Under the pieces are notes generated by a model. That model was not told where the DNA came from. It ran no database searches and saw only the letters and a program-made list of their open reading frames with translations. The translations under genes and the position numbers were made by a program. A stretch of 64,000 bases of DNA from Hyphomonas sp. (lineage in GTDB: Bacteria > Pseudomonadota > Alphaproteobacteria > Caulobacterales > Hyphomonadaceae): contig WGNP01000021.1 in assembly GCA_016124495.1 (NCBI GenBank), positions 42,322-106,321 on the forward strand, read 5' to 3'. How positions within the stretch are numbered: the stretch's first letter is position 1; the number at the start of each line of letters is the position of its first letter. Below, piece after piece: positions 18,295-27,555 of this stretch.

Positions 18295-18418
18295 GGTGTT
18301 GCCACATTTTCGGGCACACTTTCCGGCGGTTTGCCCGGCGATGGGGCAGGTTTGCCCCGACTGTGCCTCGCAGGCGAAGGTCGTTGAGCAGCCGTCAATC
18401 CCCGGTAAGGTGGACCGC

Positions 18419-19846
18419 ATGGGAGAAAGTCCGACGTTTTTCAATGAGATGGACGGGGGCGGCGAGCGGCCCCGCGCGCCTTATGCCCGCTATGGTGACT
18501 GGTTCGCGGGCGAGCCGCCCGAGCGGTTACGGCGCAAGGCCCGGGAGGCGGAAAGCTTCTTCCGGCGCACCGGCATCACTTTCAATGTCTATGGCGCGGC
18601 GGACGCCGACGAGCGGCTGATCCCGTTCGACATTGTGCCGCGCATCCTGTCGGCCAAGGAGTGGGCGCGTCTCACCAAGGGCATCGAACAGCGCGTGCGT
18701 GCGATCAACGCCTTTCTGCACGATATCTATCACCGTCAGGAAATCCTTCGCGCCGGCCGCGTTCCGGCGGCGCTGATCGAGAACAACGACGCTTTCCTGC
18801 CGAAGATGCTGGGCGTCTCGCCGCCCGGCGGAGTTTTCACCCACATCGTCGGGGTGGACCTCGTGCGCACCAGCGAGAACGAGTTTTTCGTGCTGGAGGA
18901 CAATGCCCGCACACCGTCCGGTGTCTCCTACATGCTGGAGAACCGGGAAACGATGTTGCAGATGTTTCCGGAGCTGTTTACGAAGATCCGTGTACGGCCG
19001 GTCTCGGACTATCCTAAGATGCTGCGCCGGTCGCTGTCGGCCTGCGCGCCGCCGGCTTGCAAGGGAAAGCCCGTCGTTGCGGTACTCACGCCTGGCATCC
19101 ACAACTCGGCCTATTACGAGCACGCTTTTCTTGCCGACCAGATGGGGGCAGAACTCGTCGAGGGTCACGACCTGCGCGTGGTCGATGGCCGGATCGCGAT
19201 GCGCACGACGCTCGGCTACACGCCTATCGACGTACTCTACCGCCGCGTCGATGATGACTATCTTGATCCGCTGAATTTCCGCCCTGATTCCTTCCTGGGT
19301 GTGCCGGGCATTCTGGATATCTACCGTTCCGGTGGCATCACGATTGCCAATGCGCCCGGGACCGGCATCGCGGATGACAAGGCTATCTATTCCTACATGC
19401 CGGATATCGTGCAGTTCTATACCGGCGAGAAACCACTCCTGAAGAACGTGCCGACCTGGCGCTGTTCGGAGCCGTCCTCGCTCGCCTATGTGCTCGACCA
19501 CCTCGCCGAACTCGTCGTCAAGGAAGTGCATGGCTCCGGCGGCTATGGCATGCTGGTGGGGCCTGCGGCGTCGAAGAAGGAGCTGGAAGCATTCCGCGCA
19601 AAACTCACGGCGAAGCCCTCCAGCTATATTGCGCAGCCGACCCTCGCGCTTTCGACCGTTCCGATCCTGACCCGTGCCGGCCTTGCGCCGCGGCATGTAG
19701 ACCTGCGCCCCTTCGTGCTGATGTCGCCGGACGGGATCGAGATCACGCCGGGCGGGCTGACGCGCGTGGCTCTGAAGAAGGGGTCCCTTGTCGTGAACTC
19801 GAGCCAGGGCGGCGGCACCAAAGACACCTGGGTTCTGGAGGACTAG
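18419..19846 (+). CDS. Circularly permuted ATP-grasp protein (Anbu operon)
   Basis: A 475-residue protein of the circularly permuted type-2 ATP-grasp family (COG2308, PF04174/PF14403 group). I start at 18419 (MGESPTFF), preceded by AAGGTGG. Typical stretches are FFRRTGITFNVYG, ADADERLIPFDIVPRIL, FVLEDNARTPSGVSYMLENRE and VKEVHGSGGYGMLVGP. It opens a four-gene operon with alpha-E, transglutaminase and Anbu, a combination conserved in proteobacteria. The family resembles peptide ligases; the product is not known. Confidence 0.9.
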   Translation: MGESPTFFNEMDGGGERPRAPYARYGDWFAGEPPERLRRKAREAESFFRRTGITFNVYGAADADERLIPFDIVPRILSAKEWARLTKGIEQRVRAINAFLHDIYHRQEILRAGRVPAALIENNDAFLPKMLGVSPPGGVFTHIVGVDLVRTSENEFFVLEDNARTPSGVSYMLENRETMLQMFPELFTKIRVRPVSDYPKMLRRSLSACAPPACKGKPVVAVLTPGIHNSAYYEHAFLADQMGAELVEGHDLRVVDGRIAMRTTLGYTPIDVLYRRVDDDYLDPLNFRPDSFLGVPGILDIYRSGGITIANAPGTGIADDKAIYSYMPDIVQFYTGEKPLLKNVPTWRCSEPSSLAYVLDHLAELVVKEVHGSGGYGMLVGPAASKKELEAFRAKLTAKPSSYIAQPTLALSTVPILTRAGLAPRHVDLRPFVLMSPDGIEITPGGLTRVALKKGSLVVNSSQGGGTKDTWVLED

Positions 19847-19851
19847 GCGCG

Positions 19852-20793
19852 ATGCTGGGCAAAACCGCTGGCGGCCTGTTCTGGATGTACCGCTATCTCG
19901 AGCGCGCGGAGAATACCGCGCGTCTGGCCGATGCGGGCTTCCGCATTGCGCTGACACGCTCCGACCATGCAGAGGATGAATGGGCCTCGATCATCGACAC
20001 GGCCTCGGCGCGCAAAGCGTTCCTCGACGCCGGCGGCAAGTTCGATGGGCCGAGCGTGATCAACTTCCTGCTGCGCGATCCGGCGAACCGTTCGAGCGTG
20101 ATTTCGGTGACCGAAGCCGCGCGCAACAATGCGCGCCTTGTGCGCACGGCGCTGACGCGGGAAGTCTGGGAAGCGGTTAACGAGACCTGGATGACCTTGA
20201 AGGCGGCGCTGGCGCGGCCGGTCCGCGAGACGGACCTGCCGGATGTGCTGACTCTCATCCGTAAACAGAGCGCTCTGGTGCGCGGCGCGACTGTCGGCAC
20301 GATGCTGCGCAACGACATCTACAATTTCGCGCGCGTAGGCACGTTCGTCGAACGGTCCGACAACATCGCGCGGATCCTTGACGTGAAATACTATGTCCTG
20401 CTCCCCTCGGTGCAGCTGGTCGGCACGACGCTGGACAACGTCCAGTGGGAGACGATCCTGCGTGCGGCGTCAGCAGAGCGGTCATTCCGCTGGCTGTATG
20501 GCGGGGAGACGCGTCCGCTGACGATCGCGGATTTCCTGATCCTGGACCGGCGCATGCCGCGCTCGCTGCTCTATTGCCTGCGCAAGATTGCCGGAAACCT
20601 TGGTAATCTGTGTACGGATTACGGCGTTCGGAGGCCGAGCCTGGACTTCGCGCTGAGCCTGCGCGACGAGCTGGAGGAGCTGACCATTGACCAGGTGATG
20701 GAGCGCGGCCTGCACGAATTCCTGACCAGGTTTATCCAGTCCAACAACGCCCTCGCCGCTCACGTCGAGGAAGACTTCCGATTCAACAGATGA
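19852..20793 (+). CDS. Alpha-E domain protein (Anbu operon)
   Basis: A 313-residue all-helical alpha-E domain protein (PF04168, COG2307). It begins MLGKTAGGLFWMYRYLERAENTARL, the family signature. It starts five bases after the ATP-grasp stop, with GGAGGAC as RBS overlapping the previous gene's end. Its biochemical role is unknown, but it always accompanies the permuted ATP-grasp protein and is thought to act with it. Confidence 0.9.
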   Translation: MLGKTAGGLFWMYRYLERAENTARLADAGFRIALTRSDHAEDEWASIIDTASARKAFLDAGGKFDGPSVINFLLRDPANRSSVISVTEAARNNARLVRTALTREVWEAVNETWMTLKAALARPVRETDLPDVLTLIRKQSALVRGATVGTMLRNDIYNFARVGTFVERSDNIARILDVKYYVLLPSVQLVGTTLDNVQWETILRAASAERSFRWLYGGETRPLTIADFLILDRRMPRSLLYCLRKIAGNLGNLCTDYGVRRPSLDFALSLRDELEELTIDQVMERGLHEFLTRFIQSNNALAAHVEEDFRFNR

Positions 20794-20803
20794 GGAAAGA
20801 TCG

Positions 20804-21607
20804 ATGCGTCTGAAAATCAATCATGCCTCGAACTACAGCTATACGAGCCCGGTGTCGTACGGCCTGTTGCAGCTGCGCCAGACGCCCAAGTCGCGTGTCG
20901 GTCAGACGGTGCTGCGGTGGAAACACGTTATCGAAGGCGGGCGGATCGAGGCGGAATACGAAGACCATAACGCCAACTGGGTTCAGCTCATCAGCCTCGA
21001 TCCCGGCGCGAAGGCGCTGACAATCGCTAGCGAGGGCGAAGTCGACGTTGAAGACCGGGCGGGCGTGATCGGCGTCCACCGCGGGTTCACGCCGCTCTGG
21101 CTGTTCAAACGGTCCACCCCGCTGACGCGGCCGGGTCCGCTGCTGCGCAAGCTGGCGAAGGCGGCTCCTGACAGCTCTCAAGGAGACCTTGCGCGCCTGC
21201 ATTCCATCGCGGAGCAGGTGCGCGGCGCCATCCGTTATGAACCCGGCTGGACGGACGCGGACACCAAGGCAGAAGATGCGCTCGAGAAGGGGCACGGCGT
21301 CTGTCAGGACCATGCGCATGTATTCATCGGGGCGGCCCGGCTGCTCGGCTATCCGGCCCGATATGCCGGCGGCTACCTGATGATGAACGACCGGATCCAG
21401 CAGGATGCCGGACATGCCTGGGCCGAGGTTCATGTCGACGGCATCGGCTGGGTGGGTTTCGACATCTCGAATGCTATTTCTCCAGACAGCCGCTATGTTC
21501 GCGTGGCGACAGGACTTGACTACCGGGAGGCCGCACCCGTTTCTGGCATGCGGTTCGGCGCCGCGAGCGAATCGCTCGATGTGTCGATACAGGTCCAGCA
21601 ACAATAA
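20804..21607 (+). CDS. Transglutaminase-like cysteine peptidase (Anbu operon)
   Basis: A 267-residue protein with an N-terminal beta domain (bacterial transglutaminase-like N, 1-90) and a transglutaminase core. The catalytic triad is visible: C167 in GVCQDHAHVF, H204 in AGHAWAEVHV and D220 in VGFDISN. AGGAAAG precedes the ATG. In this operon type it is predicted to be an amidase or protease. It lies ten bases after alpha-E and 27 bases before Anbu. Confidence 0.92.
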   Translation: MRLKINHASNYSYTSPVSYGLLQLRQTPKSRVGQTVLRWKHVIEGGRIEAEYEDHNANWVQLISLDPGAKALTIASEGEVDVEDRAGVIGVHRGFTPLWLFKRSTPLTRPGPLLRKLAKAAPDSSQGDLARLHSIAEQVRGAIRYEPGWTDADTKAEDALEKGHGVCQDHAHVFIGAARLLGYPARYAGGYLMMNDRIQQDAGHAWAEVHVDGIGWVGFDISNAISPDSRYVRVATGLDYREAAPVSGMRFGAASESLDVSIQVQQQ

Positions 21608-21634
21608 GAAATCCGCCTCACGGTTCTTCGCCCC

Positions 21635-22366
21635 ATGACTTACTGCGTCGGTCTAAAGCTCAATCGCGGCCTCGTCTTCATGTCGGACACCCGGACCAAT
21701 GCCGGGGTCGACAATGTCTCGCGCTTTCGCAAGCTGTTCACCTGGCAGGTGCCGGGTGAGCGGGCGCTGGCGCTGATGACAGCGGGAAACCTGGCGACCA
21801 CCCAGTCGGTCGTCAGCATCCTCGAAGAGCGCACCAAGGCGCCGTCCGAGCGCCGGCCCTCGATCCTCGAGATACCGACGATGTTCCAGATCGCGCGGTA
21901 TGTCGGCGAAACCCTGCGGGATGTGATACATTCCAACTCGGCCACTGGGCAAAAGGCGGACTCGGCCTTCAACTCGACGATCATTCTGGGTGGGCAGGTG
22001 AAGGGCATGGAGCCGCGTCTGTTCATGATTTACCCGGAAGGAAATTTCATTGAGGCAAGCGAGGACACACCGTTCTTCCAGATCGGCGAGACCAAGTATG
22101 GCCGGCCGATCCTCGTGCGGGCCTACAACAAGGCGATGAGCTTCGAAGACGCGGCGAAACTCCTTCTTGTTTCTTTCGACTCTACGGTGAAAGCCAACCT
22201 CTCGGTCGGCTTGCCGCTGGACCTGCAGGTCATTGACCGGGACGCCTTGCGGCTCGGCATGTCCAAGCGGATCGAGGGCGAAGATCCCTACTACCAGACG
22301 ATATCGAACGGCTGGGGCGAAGCGCTCAAGAAAGCGTTCGATTCGCTGCCGGGTTTCTCATTCTGA
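21635..22366 (+). CDS. Anbu, ancestral proteasome-like peptidase
   Basis: A 243-residue Ntn-hydrolase of the Anbu family, the bacterial relative of proteasome beta subunits and HslV. Thr2 follows the initiator Met directly (MTYCVGLKLNRGLVFMSDTR), so Met removal exposes the nucleophile. D18 and K33 (RFRKLF) fit the conserved catalytic Asp/Lys. The C-terminal extension beyond the beta fold is typical of Anbu. No clear SD is seen, so translation may depend on the upstream genes. Known Anbu forms open helical assemblies; its partners in this operon suggest handling of a peptide made by the ATP-grasp pair. Confidence 0.92.
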   Translation: MTYCVGLKLNRGLVFMSDTRTNAGVDNVSRFRKLFTWQVPGERALALMTAGNLATTQSVVSILEERTKAPSERRPSILEIPTMFQIARYVGETLRDVIHSNSATGQKADSAFNSTIILGGQVKGMEPRLFMIYPEGNFIEASEDTPFFQIGETKYGRPILVRAYNKAMSFEDAAKLLLVSFDSTVKANLSVGLPLDLQVIDRDALRLGMSKRIEGEDPYYQTISNGWGEALKKAFDSLPGFSF

Positions 22367-22491
22367 CCTGAGGCCGAGGCACGATTTAGCGCGATTCGTC
22401 TTGAATGAGGCGAGCGTTTGGCTAAGGCTCCGCAGTCAGGGGGCCGCTGCATGGCGCGCGGCACAAACGTCAATAATCAGGATTCAAACGA

Positions 22492-24012
22492 ATGATCTTC
22501 GATCGGGTAAAATCGCTCGACGCTATTCTTGCGACGGCTGAAAAGAAATCGCTGACGCGGACGCTGGGGGCATTCCAGCTCACGATGCTGGGTATCGGCG
22601 GCATTATTGGTACTGGTATCTTCGTGTTGACCGCCGAAGCCGCCCAGAAAGCCGGTCCGGCCATGATGGTGTCCTTCGTAATCGCCGCTGTGGTCTGCGC
22701 GGTTGCCGCGCTTTGCTACGCCGAACTCGCTTCAATGGTCCCCGTCTCGGGCTCTGCATATACCTATACCTATGCCGTGATGGGCGAACTGCTCGCCTGG
22801 ATGGTCGGCTGGGCATTGGTGCTGGAGTATGCCGTAGCTGCAGGCGCTGTGTCGGTCGGCTGGTCGGGATATTTCGTCGGTCTCGTGGAAAACATGGCGG
22901 GGATAAACTTGCCCGATGCCTATACACTCGGCCCGAGCCAGGGCGGCATTATCAACCTGCCCGCCATGATCATAGCGCTTCTCGTGACCGGCCTTCTGGT
23001 GCTCGGCACGACGGAGAGTGCGTTCGTCAATGCCATCCTCGTCGTTATCAAGATCACGGCGCTGAGTGCTTTTGTCGTGCTCGCAATCCCGGCGATGAAC
23101 ATGCAGAATTTCGAGCCTTTCGCCCCGCTTGGCTTTGCCGGCATATCGGCGGCGGCGGCGTCGATTTTCTTCGCTTACGTCGGGTTCGATGCGGTCTCCA
23201 CCGCGGCTGAAGAAACCAAGAACCCGCAGCGAAACGTACCGATAGGCCTCATCGGTTCACTCGGGATCTGCACCATCTTCTACCTGCTCGTCGCTTCCGG
23301 CGTAGTGGGCGGTGTCGGCGCACAGCCGCTGATGGACGAAGCGGGTCGCGGGCTGGCACCGGGCAGTGCGGAACTGACTGCGGCCTGCAATGCGATCGGT
23401 GATGACGCAGTAGTTTGCTCGAAAGAAGCGTTGGCCTGGACGCTGCGCGAAATCGGCTGGCCGCAAATCGGCAACCTGCTCGGCCTCGCCGCCGGTCTCG
23501 CCCTGCCATCGGTCATCCTGATGATGATGTTCGGCCAGACCCGCATCTTCTTCGTGATGAGCCGCGACGGCCTTCTGCCCAACGTGTTCTCCCGCATCCA
23601 CCCGAAGTTCAACACGCCCTACGTGATCACCATAATGACCGGTATTTTTGTGGCGGCGTTCGCCGCGTTCTTTCCGGTCGGCGCGCTGGCTAACGTTTCG
23701 AATTCGGGAACACTCTTTGCCTTCGCGATGGTGGCTATTGCTGTAATGATGCTGCGCGTGAGGGATCCAGACCGCAAGCGGCCGTTCCGCACGCCCTTCA
23801 TTTTTATCGTCGCTCCACTGGCGGTGCTCGGCTGCTTGTATCTTTTCGTCAACCTCGACCTCAGAACGTTGATCCTGTTTGCAGGATGGGCGACTTTGGG
23901 CCTTGTGGTCTACTTCGTGTACAGCCGCAGCCGCAGCCATGTCGGCAAAGGGATCATCGATGTTCATGAGGACGATGCCGGCATTCCGCCGCCGCCTGTC
24001 CCGCCTGTGTAG
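22492..24012 (+). CDS. APC-family cationic amino acid permease
   Basis: A 506-residue inner-membrane transporter of the amino acid-polyamine-organocation superfamily, CAT/YfnA branch. It opens with LTRTLGAFQLTMLGIGGIIGTGIFVLT, the unwound TM1 substrate site. Twelve or more hydrophobic segments follow, with FAYVGFDAVSTAAEETKNPQRNVP in the conserved TM6-7 loop. A non-membrane insert with three cysteines (about 285-310) is unusual. A strong terminator hairpin lies directly after the stop (24027-24052). Confidence 0.9.
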   Translation: MIFDRVKSLDAILATAEKKSLTRTLGAFQLTMLGIGGIIGTGIFVLTAEAAQKAGPAMMVSFVIAAVVCAVAALCYAELASMVPVSGSAYTYTYAVMGELLAWMVGWALVLEYAVAAGAVSVGWSGYFVGLVENMAGINLPDAYTLGPSQGGIINLPAMIIALLVTGLLVLGTTESAFVNAILVVIKITALSAFVVLAIPAMNMQNFEPFAPLGFAGISAAAASIFFAYVGFDAVSTAAEETKNPQRNVPIGLIGSLGICTIFYLLVASGVVGGVGAQPLMDEAGRGLAPGSAELTAACNAIGDDAVVCSKEALAWTLREIGWPQIGNLLGLAAGLALPSVILMMMFGQTRIFFVMSRDGLLPNVFSRIHPKFNTPYVITIMTGIFVAAFAAFFPVGALANVSNSGTLFAFAMVAIAVMMLRVRDPDRKRPFRTPFIFIVAPLAVLGCLYLFVNLDLRTLILFAGWATLGLVVYFVYSRSRSHVGKGIIDVHEDDAGIPPPPVPPV

Positions 24013-24026
24013 GATTGAAACCTGAG

Positions 24027-24056
24027 ATTTCGCCGGCGCAAGCCGGCGAAATTGTA
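24027..24056. terminator. Rho-independent terminator between convergent genes
   Basis: A perfect 11-base-pair stem, ATTTCGCCGGC (24027-24037) and GCCGGCGAAAT (24042-24052), is closed by a GCAA tetraloop and followed by TGTATT. It lies between the permease stop and the convergent peptidase-like gene and could act in both directions, as AAAT/ATTT flank both sides. Confidence 0.8.
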
Positions 24057-24063
24057 TTCGGGG

Positions 24064-24771
24064 TCAGGTGGCGGCGGGGGCAGGGCTGAAAACGATCGCC
24101 GCGTTGCCGAAGGCCTCGCGGTAGCGGGCCAGCCGTTCGGCGCTGATGGTGCGCAGGCCCATGACCGGCTCGAGGATCACGAACGTGTCGCCATCATAGC
24201 CGGCGATGAGGACGTAATGACTGAGCATGCCCTGGCCGGTCATTTCCGAGAGCTGCGCGCTGCGCGAGATCACCAGTGCGGCGGGAAATCCGAGGACGGG
24301 AATATTTGCGCCGGGCAGCTGCCAGCCTTGCACGAAGACGGACGGCACCCGCGCCGGAACAAGGACCGGGCGGCCGGCTTCGAGTTCGCGCAGAATGCCT
24401 TCCGGCTGTAAACGCACCGCGCTTGCCAGCAAGCCTTGCCCGCCCGCCAGCTTCAGGATCTCGGCCATCGAGTAGCCGGTCTGCATGTCTGCGGGAGGCG
24501 AAGCAGCGAAAATGTCGGCGCCGGAAACATGGCCCGCGCCCAGCCAGTAATTGGTCACACTGGCCAGTGCGTGGGCGCCGGAAGCGATCCCGTTGATCTG
24601 GCGATCGTGTATGACGGGCAAAAGGAGCGTCAACGTAGGATCGACGGCCCTGTCAAGGAATTCAAAGCTGTTTGCAGCGCTTCGCTCGGCGAAAGCGTCT
24701 GGACCGGCGCTCGGGGTGGTGGCGCAGGCGCTGACCCCGAACGCCAGCGCCGCAGCTGCCGTTCGCAACAT
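24064..24771 (-). CDS. C39-like (PA2778-type) lipoprotein, catalytic Cys replaced
   Basis: A 235-residue lipoprotein (lipobox GVSAC, Cys16) with a papain-like C39/PA2778-type domain. In active members the nucleophile lies in a CGPAALA-type motif. Here the aligned stretch is SGAHALASV (64-72), so Cys is Ser64. The histidine region is kept (SHYVLIAGYDGDTFVILEP, His185). It starts three bases after the stop of the small protein at 24775-25092. This matches the PA2779-PA2778 gene pairing of other proteobacteria. It may be a binding pseudo-peptidase or a Ser variant. Confidence 0.72.
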   Translation of the reverse strand: MLRTAAAALAFGVSACATTPSAGPDAFAERSAANSFEFLDRAVDPTLTLLLPVIHDRQINGIASGAHALASVTNYWLGAGHVSGADIFAASPPADMQTGYSMAEILKLAGGQGLLASAVRLQPEGILRELEAGRPVLVPARVPSVFVQGWQLPGANIPVLGFPAALVISRSAQLSEMTGQGMLSHYVLIAGYDGDTFVILEPVMGLRTISAERLARYREAFGNAAIVFSPAPAAT

Positions 24772-24774
24772 CAG

Positions 24775-25092
24775 TCAGATCGCGGAAGCGACCACGAGCA
24801 CAATGACGACGAGGCCGAGGATAGCCAGCACGTTGTTGGTCGACATGCCGGCGTTATAGGCTTCAGCTTCTTCGGCGGTCACCAGTTGGACCGTGTAGCC
24901 TTGTTCCTGATAGGAAACGACCGTTGCAGCCTCTTCTGAGGAAAGACCGTAGGATTGCAGGTCAGAGCTGCTGAACGGCTGGGCTTCGGCGCTTCGGAAC
25001 CTGGCGGCAGGGGCTTCGGCGAACGCAAACGGCGCAGCGACTTGCGAGATGGCAAATGCGGCGGCGATGGCTGCAGGAATACGAATTTTCAT
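24775..25092 (-). CDS. Small exported TM-tailed protein (PA2779-like)
   Basis: A 105-residue protein with a signal peptide (MKIRIPAAIAAAFAISQVAAPFAFA), a short periplasmic segment with SYGLSSEEAATVVSYQEQG, and a C-terminal hydrophobic helix (NVLAILGLVVIVLVVASAI). I start at 25092, with GAGGA upstream. The layout, and the gene that follows three bases later, resemble the PA2779/PA2778 pair. Similarity beyond layout is modest. Function unknown. Confidence 0.65.
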   Translation of the reverse strand: MKIRIPAAIAAAFAISQVAAPFAFAEAPAARFRSAEAQPFSSSDLQSYGLSSEEAATVVSYQEQGYTVQLVTAEEAEAYNAGMSTNNVLAILGLVVIVLVVASAI

Positions 25093-25236
25093 GAGGTCAT
25101 CCTCTTCGGTTGCTCTGACCAGAAGACCCGAGAGCCGGAACGGCGCCGGTTCTCCGGGCCCTGAACCGGGGAAATCTGATGACCGCTTGTGGGTGCAGTC
25201 CGGATTGTAACGCATGAAAGCGGAAGGAGTTCCGGG

Positions 25237-26253
25237 TCAGGATCCGAAATGTTTGGACAGTTTCAGCCCTTGGCCCTGATAGTTCGAGCCCTGTCCGCCA
25301 TAGAGTGCCTTCGGGCGCGCGGACATCGGCTCATAGATCAGCTTCGCGACCGGTTGGCCGTGCTCGAGAATGAAGGGCACGTCGCGGGAGCGTACTTCCA
25401 GAACGGCGCGGCTGCCGTCCTTGTTCATGCCAAACCCGGGATCGAAAAAGCCGGCATAGTGAGCGCGGAATTCGCCGAGTTCGGGGGCAATCGGGGCCAT
25501 CTCGGCCGCCTCGTCCGGCGCGACCTTGACGCTCTCGCGGCTGACGAGGATATAGAATTCTTCCGGGTTCAGCACGATACGGCCGTTCTTGGGATAGACC
25601 GGTTCCCAGAACTGGCTCACCTCGTGGACGCCGATCCCGCGAAGGTCGACGACGCCCGAGTGGGGCTTGGCGCGGTAGCCCGCGGGCTGTCCTTGCGGCG
25701 GCTCCAGGTCGATGGAGACGACCTTTTCCTTCAGCGTCTCCGGCTTCTTCCGCTTGAAGCGCAACTGCGCCAGACGGTCGCCGGGGCGCACCATGATCGG
25801 GAAGGTGCGGGGGCTGACTTCCAGGTAGAGCGGGCCGGAATAGCCGGTCGGCACTTCGTCGAAAGCCCTGCCGCGATTGGTGACGAGCCGGGTGAAAACG
25901 TCGATCCGGCCCGTGGAGCTCTTGGGATTGGCCCGCGCCGCCAGGCCAGCAGGCAGGCGCAGCGATTCCTGCAGCGGCACAAGATAGACGCAGCCAGTTT
26001 CCAGCACGGCGCCCTTATCCGTCAGGTCGATGCGGTGAAGCCGGATGCTGGGGTCCTGAAGCAGGTCTGCCACTGCGCGGTCCCTGCCGGGCAGGAAGCT
26101 CGCGCGCAGGCGGTAGGCATCCTCGGCGAAGCGCAGGTCCAGGCTGGCCGGTTGAACCTGTCCAGGCTCAAGCGCCAGCGTGCTGCGGATGGCTCCGCTG
26201 GCCACCAGCGCTTCAATTTCGAAGTCGGGCAAGACGCCCGCCGAATCCGCCAT
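25237..26253 (-). CDS. dcd: 2'-deoxycytidine 5'-triphosphate deaminase, double-length type
   Basis: A 338-residue protein with two consecutive dCTP-deaminase/dUTPase-like beta folds (PF06559 type), as is common in Alphaproteobacteria. Marks include QPASLDLRF, ANPKSSTGRIDVFTRLV with the nucleotide-binding SSTGR, and in the second half FDPGFGMNKDGSRAVLEVRS. It deaminates dCTP to dUTP to feed dTMP synthesis. I start at 26253 (MADSAG), with GGGG eight bases upstream; two earlier in-frame ATGs lack support and overlap the metZ leader. It is divergent from metZ. Confidence 0.88.
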   Translation of the reverse strand: MADSAGVLPDFEIEALVASGAIRSTLALEPGQVQPASLDLRFAEDAYRLRASFLPGRDRAVADLLQDPSIRLHRIDLTDKGAVLETGCVYLVPLQESLRLPAGLAARANPKSSTGRIDVFTRLVTNRGRAFDEVPTGYSGPLYLEVSPRTFPIMVRPGDRLAQLRFKRKKPETLKEKVVSIDLEPPQGQPAGYRAKPHSGVVDLRGIGVHEVSQFWEPVYPKNGRIVLNPEEFYILVSRESVKVAPDEAAEMAPIAPELGEFRAHYAGFFDPGFGMNKDGSRAVLEVRSRDVPFILEHGQPVAKLIYEPMSARPKALYGGQGSNYQGQGLKLSKHFGS

Positions 26254-26318
26254 CACTTGCACCCCATAGGTCATAAGGCATAAGTCCGTCTCCCGGAAAC
26301 ACAAGGACGAGCGCTGAC

Positions 26319-27533
26319 ATGGCCGATGCACCTGGCGGAGACGACCCCGAACAGGGGCCCAAAGGCTGGAAGCCCGCCACCCGGGCGGTGCGCGGCGGGC
26401 TTATGCGCTCGCAGTTCGGCGAGATTTCCGAGGCGATCTTCCTGACCTCCGGCTATGCCTACGATTCGGCCGAGCAGGCTGAAGCCCGCATGGCCGGTAA
26501 GGAAGAGGGCTTCGTCTATTCCCGCTATGGCAGCCCGACGGCCGAGATGCTCCAGCAGCGCCTCTGCCTGATCGAAGGTGCAGAGGCCTGCCGCGTGACC
26601 GGCTCCGGCATGGGCGCAATCTCCTCGGCGATCCTGGCGCCGCTGAAAGCCGGCGACCGTGTCGTGGCCGCGACAGCGCTGTTCGGCTCCTGCCGCTGGA
26701 TCCTCGCCAATCAGATGCCGAAGTTTGGCATAGAAGCTGTGTTCGTGGACGGCGCCGACATGGCGGCCTGGGAGCGCGAGATCGGCAAGGGCTGCCAGCT
26801 CGTCTTGATCGAGAGCCCTGCCAATCCGCTGCTCGACGGCGTCGACATCGCAGCGGTCGCAAAGCTCTGCAAGAAGGCCGGCGCCTTGCTCGTGGTCGAC
26901 AACGTGTTCGCCACCCCCGTGCTCCAGCGACCACTCGAGCTTGGTGCAGATGTGATCGCCTATTCCGCCACCAAGCACATGGACGGGCAGGGCCGCGTCC
27001 TCGCCGGTGCCATCCTGACGACCGAGAAGTACATGTCAGAAGTGTACGACCCCTGGCTGCGCCATGTCGGCCCGGCCTGTTCGCCGTTCAATGCCTGGGT
27101 CGTGCTGAAAGGTCTCGAGACCATGCAGCTGCGCGTCGAGGCGCAGAGCCGAACCGCTGCGCGCCTCGCTGATGCGATCGCCGCGCACCCGGCGGTGGCG
27201 GCGGTGCGTTACCCCCACCGCAAGGATCATCCACATTACGAAATACATAAGAAGCAGATGAAGTCCGGCGGTACGCTGCTGGCGATGTCGCTGAAGGGCG
27301 GTCAGGCGGAAGCTTTCCGCTTCCTCAACGGGCTCAAGATTGCCGATATCTGCAACAATCTCGGGGATACCAAGACGCTCGCCTGCCATCCTTCGACCAC
27401 CACGCACCGGGCGCTGTCGGACGCGGAACAGGCCGCCATGGGACTCGATCGCAGCTGGGTGCGCGTGTCGGTCGGGCTTGAGGACGGGGATGATCTTGAG
27501 GCAGACTTCCTCGGCGCCCTGAGCGCAGTGTAG
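26319..27533 (+). CDS. metZ: O-succinylhomoserine sulfhydrylase
   Basis: A 404-residue PLP enzyme of the Cys/Met metabolism family that makes homocysteine from O-succinylhomoserine and sulfide. The Schiff-base lysine is K219 in VIAYSATKHMDGQGR. YSRYGSPT and the C-terminal THRALSDAEQAAMG and WVRVSVGLED blocks fit MetZ. An ACAAGGACGAG stretch lies upstream. No SAM-II riboswitch, often found before metZ in this class, is visible in the 65 bases between dcd and metZ. apaG follows in the same direction after 22 bases. Confidence 0.9.
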   Translation: MADAPGGDDPEQGPKGWKPATRAVRGGLMRSQFGEISEAIFLTSGYAYDSAEQAEARMAGKEEGFVYSRYGSPTAEMLQQRLCLIEGAEACRVTGSGMGAISSAILAPLKAGDRVVAATALFGSCRWILANQMPKFGIEAVFVDGADMAAWEREIGKGCQLVLIESPANPLLDGVDIAAVAKLCKKAGALLVVDNVFATPVLQRPLELGADVIAYSATKHMDGQGRVLAGAILTTEKYMSEVYDPWLRHVGPACSPFNAWVVLKGLETMQLRVEAQSRTAARLADAIAAHPAVAAVRYPHRKDHPHYEIHKKQMKSGGTLLAMSLKGGQAEAFRFLNGLKIADICNNLGDTKTLACHPSTTTHRALSDAEQAAMGLDRSWVRVSVGLEDGDDLEADFLGALSAV

Positions 27534-27555
27534 ATTCGAAAAGGTACCTCAACGG

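Noticed and set aside
16870..18444. Long minus-strand open frame (524 codons)
   Set aside because: Antisense to the SLC13 transporter, low-complexity Arg/Asp/His-rich composition with no domain; a GC-driven shadow.
26254..26318. SAM-II riboswitch before metZ
   Set aside because: The intergenic part is only 65 bases and lacks the conserved SAM-II pseudoknot elements.
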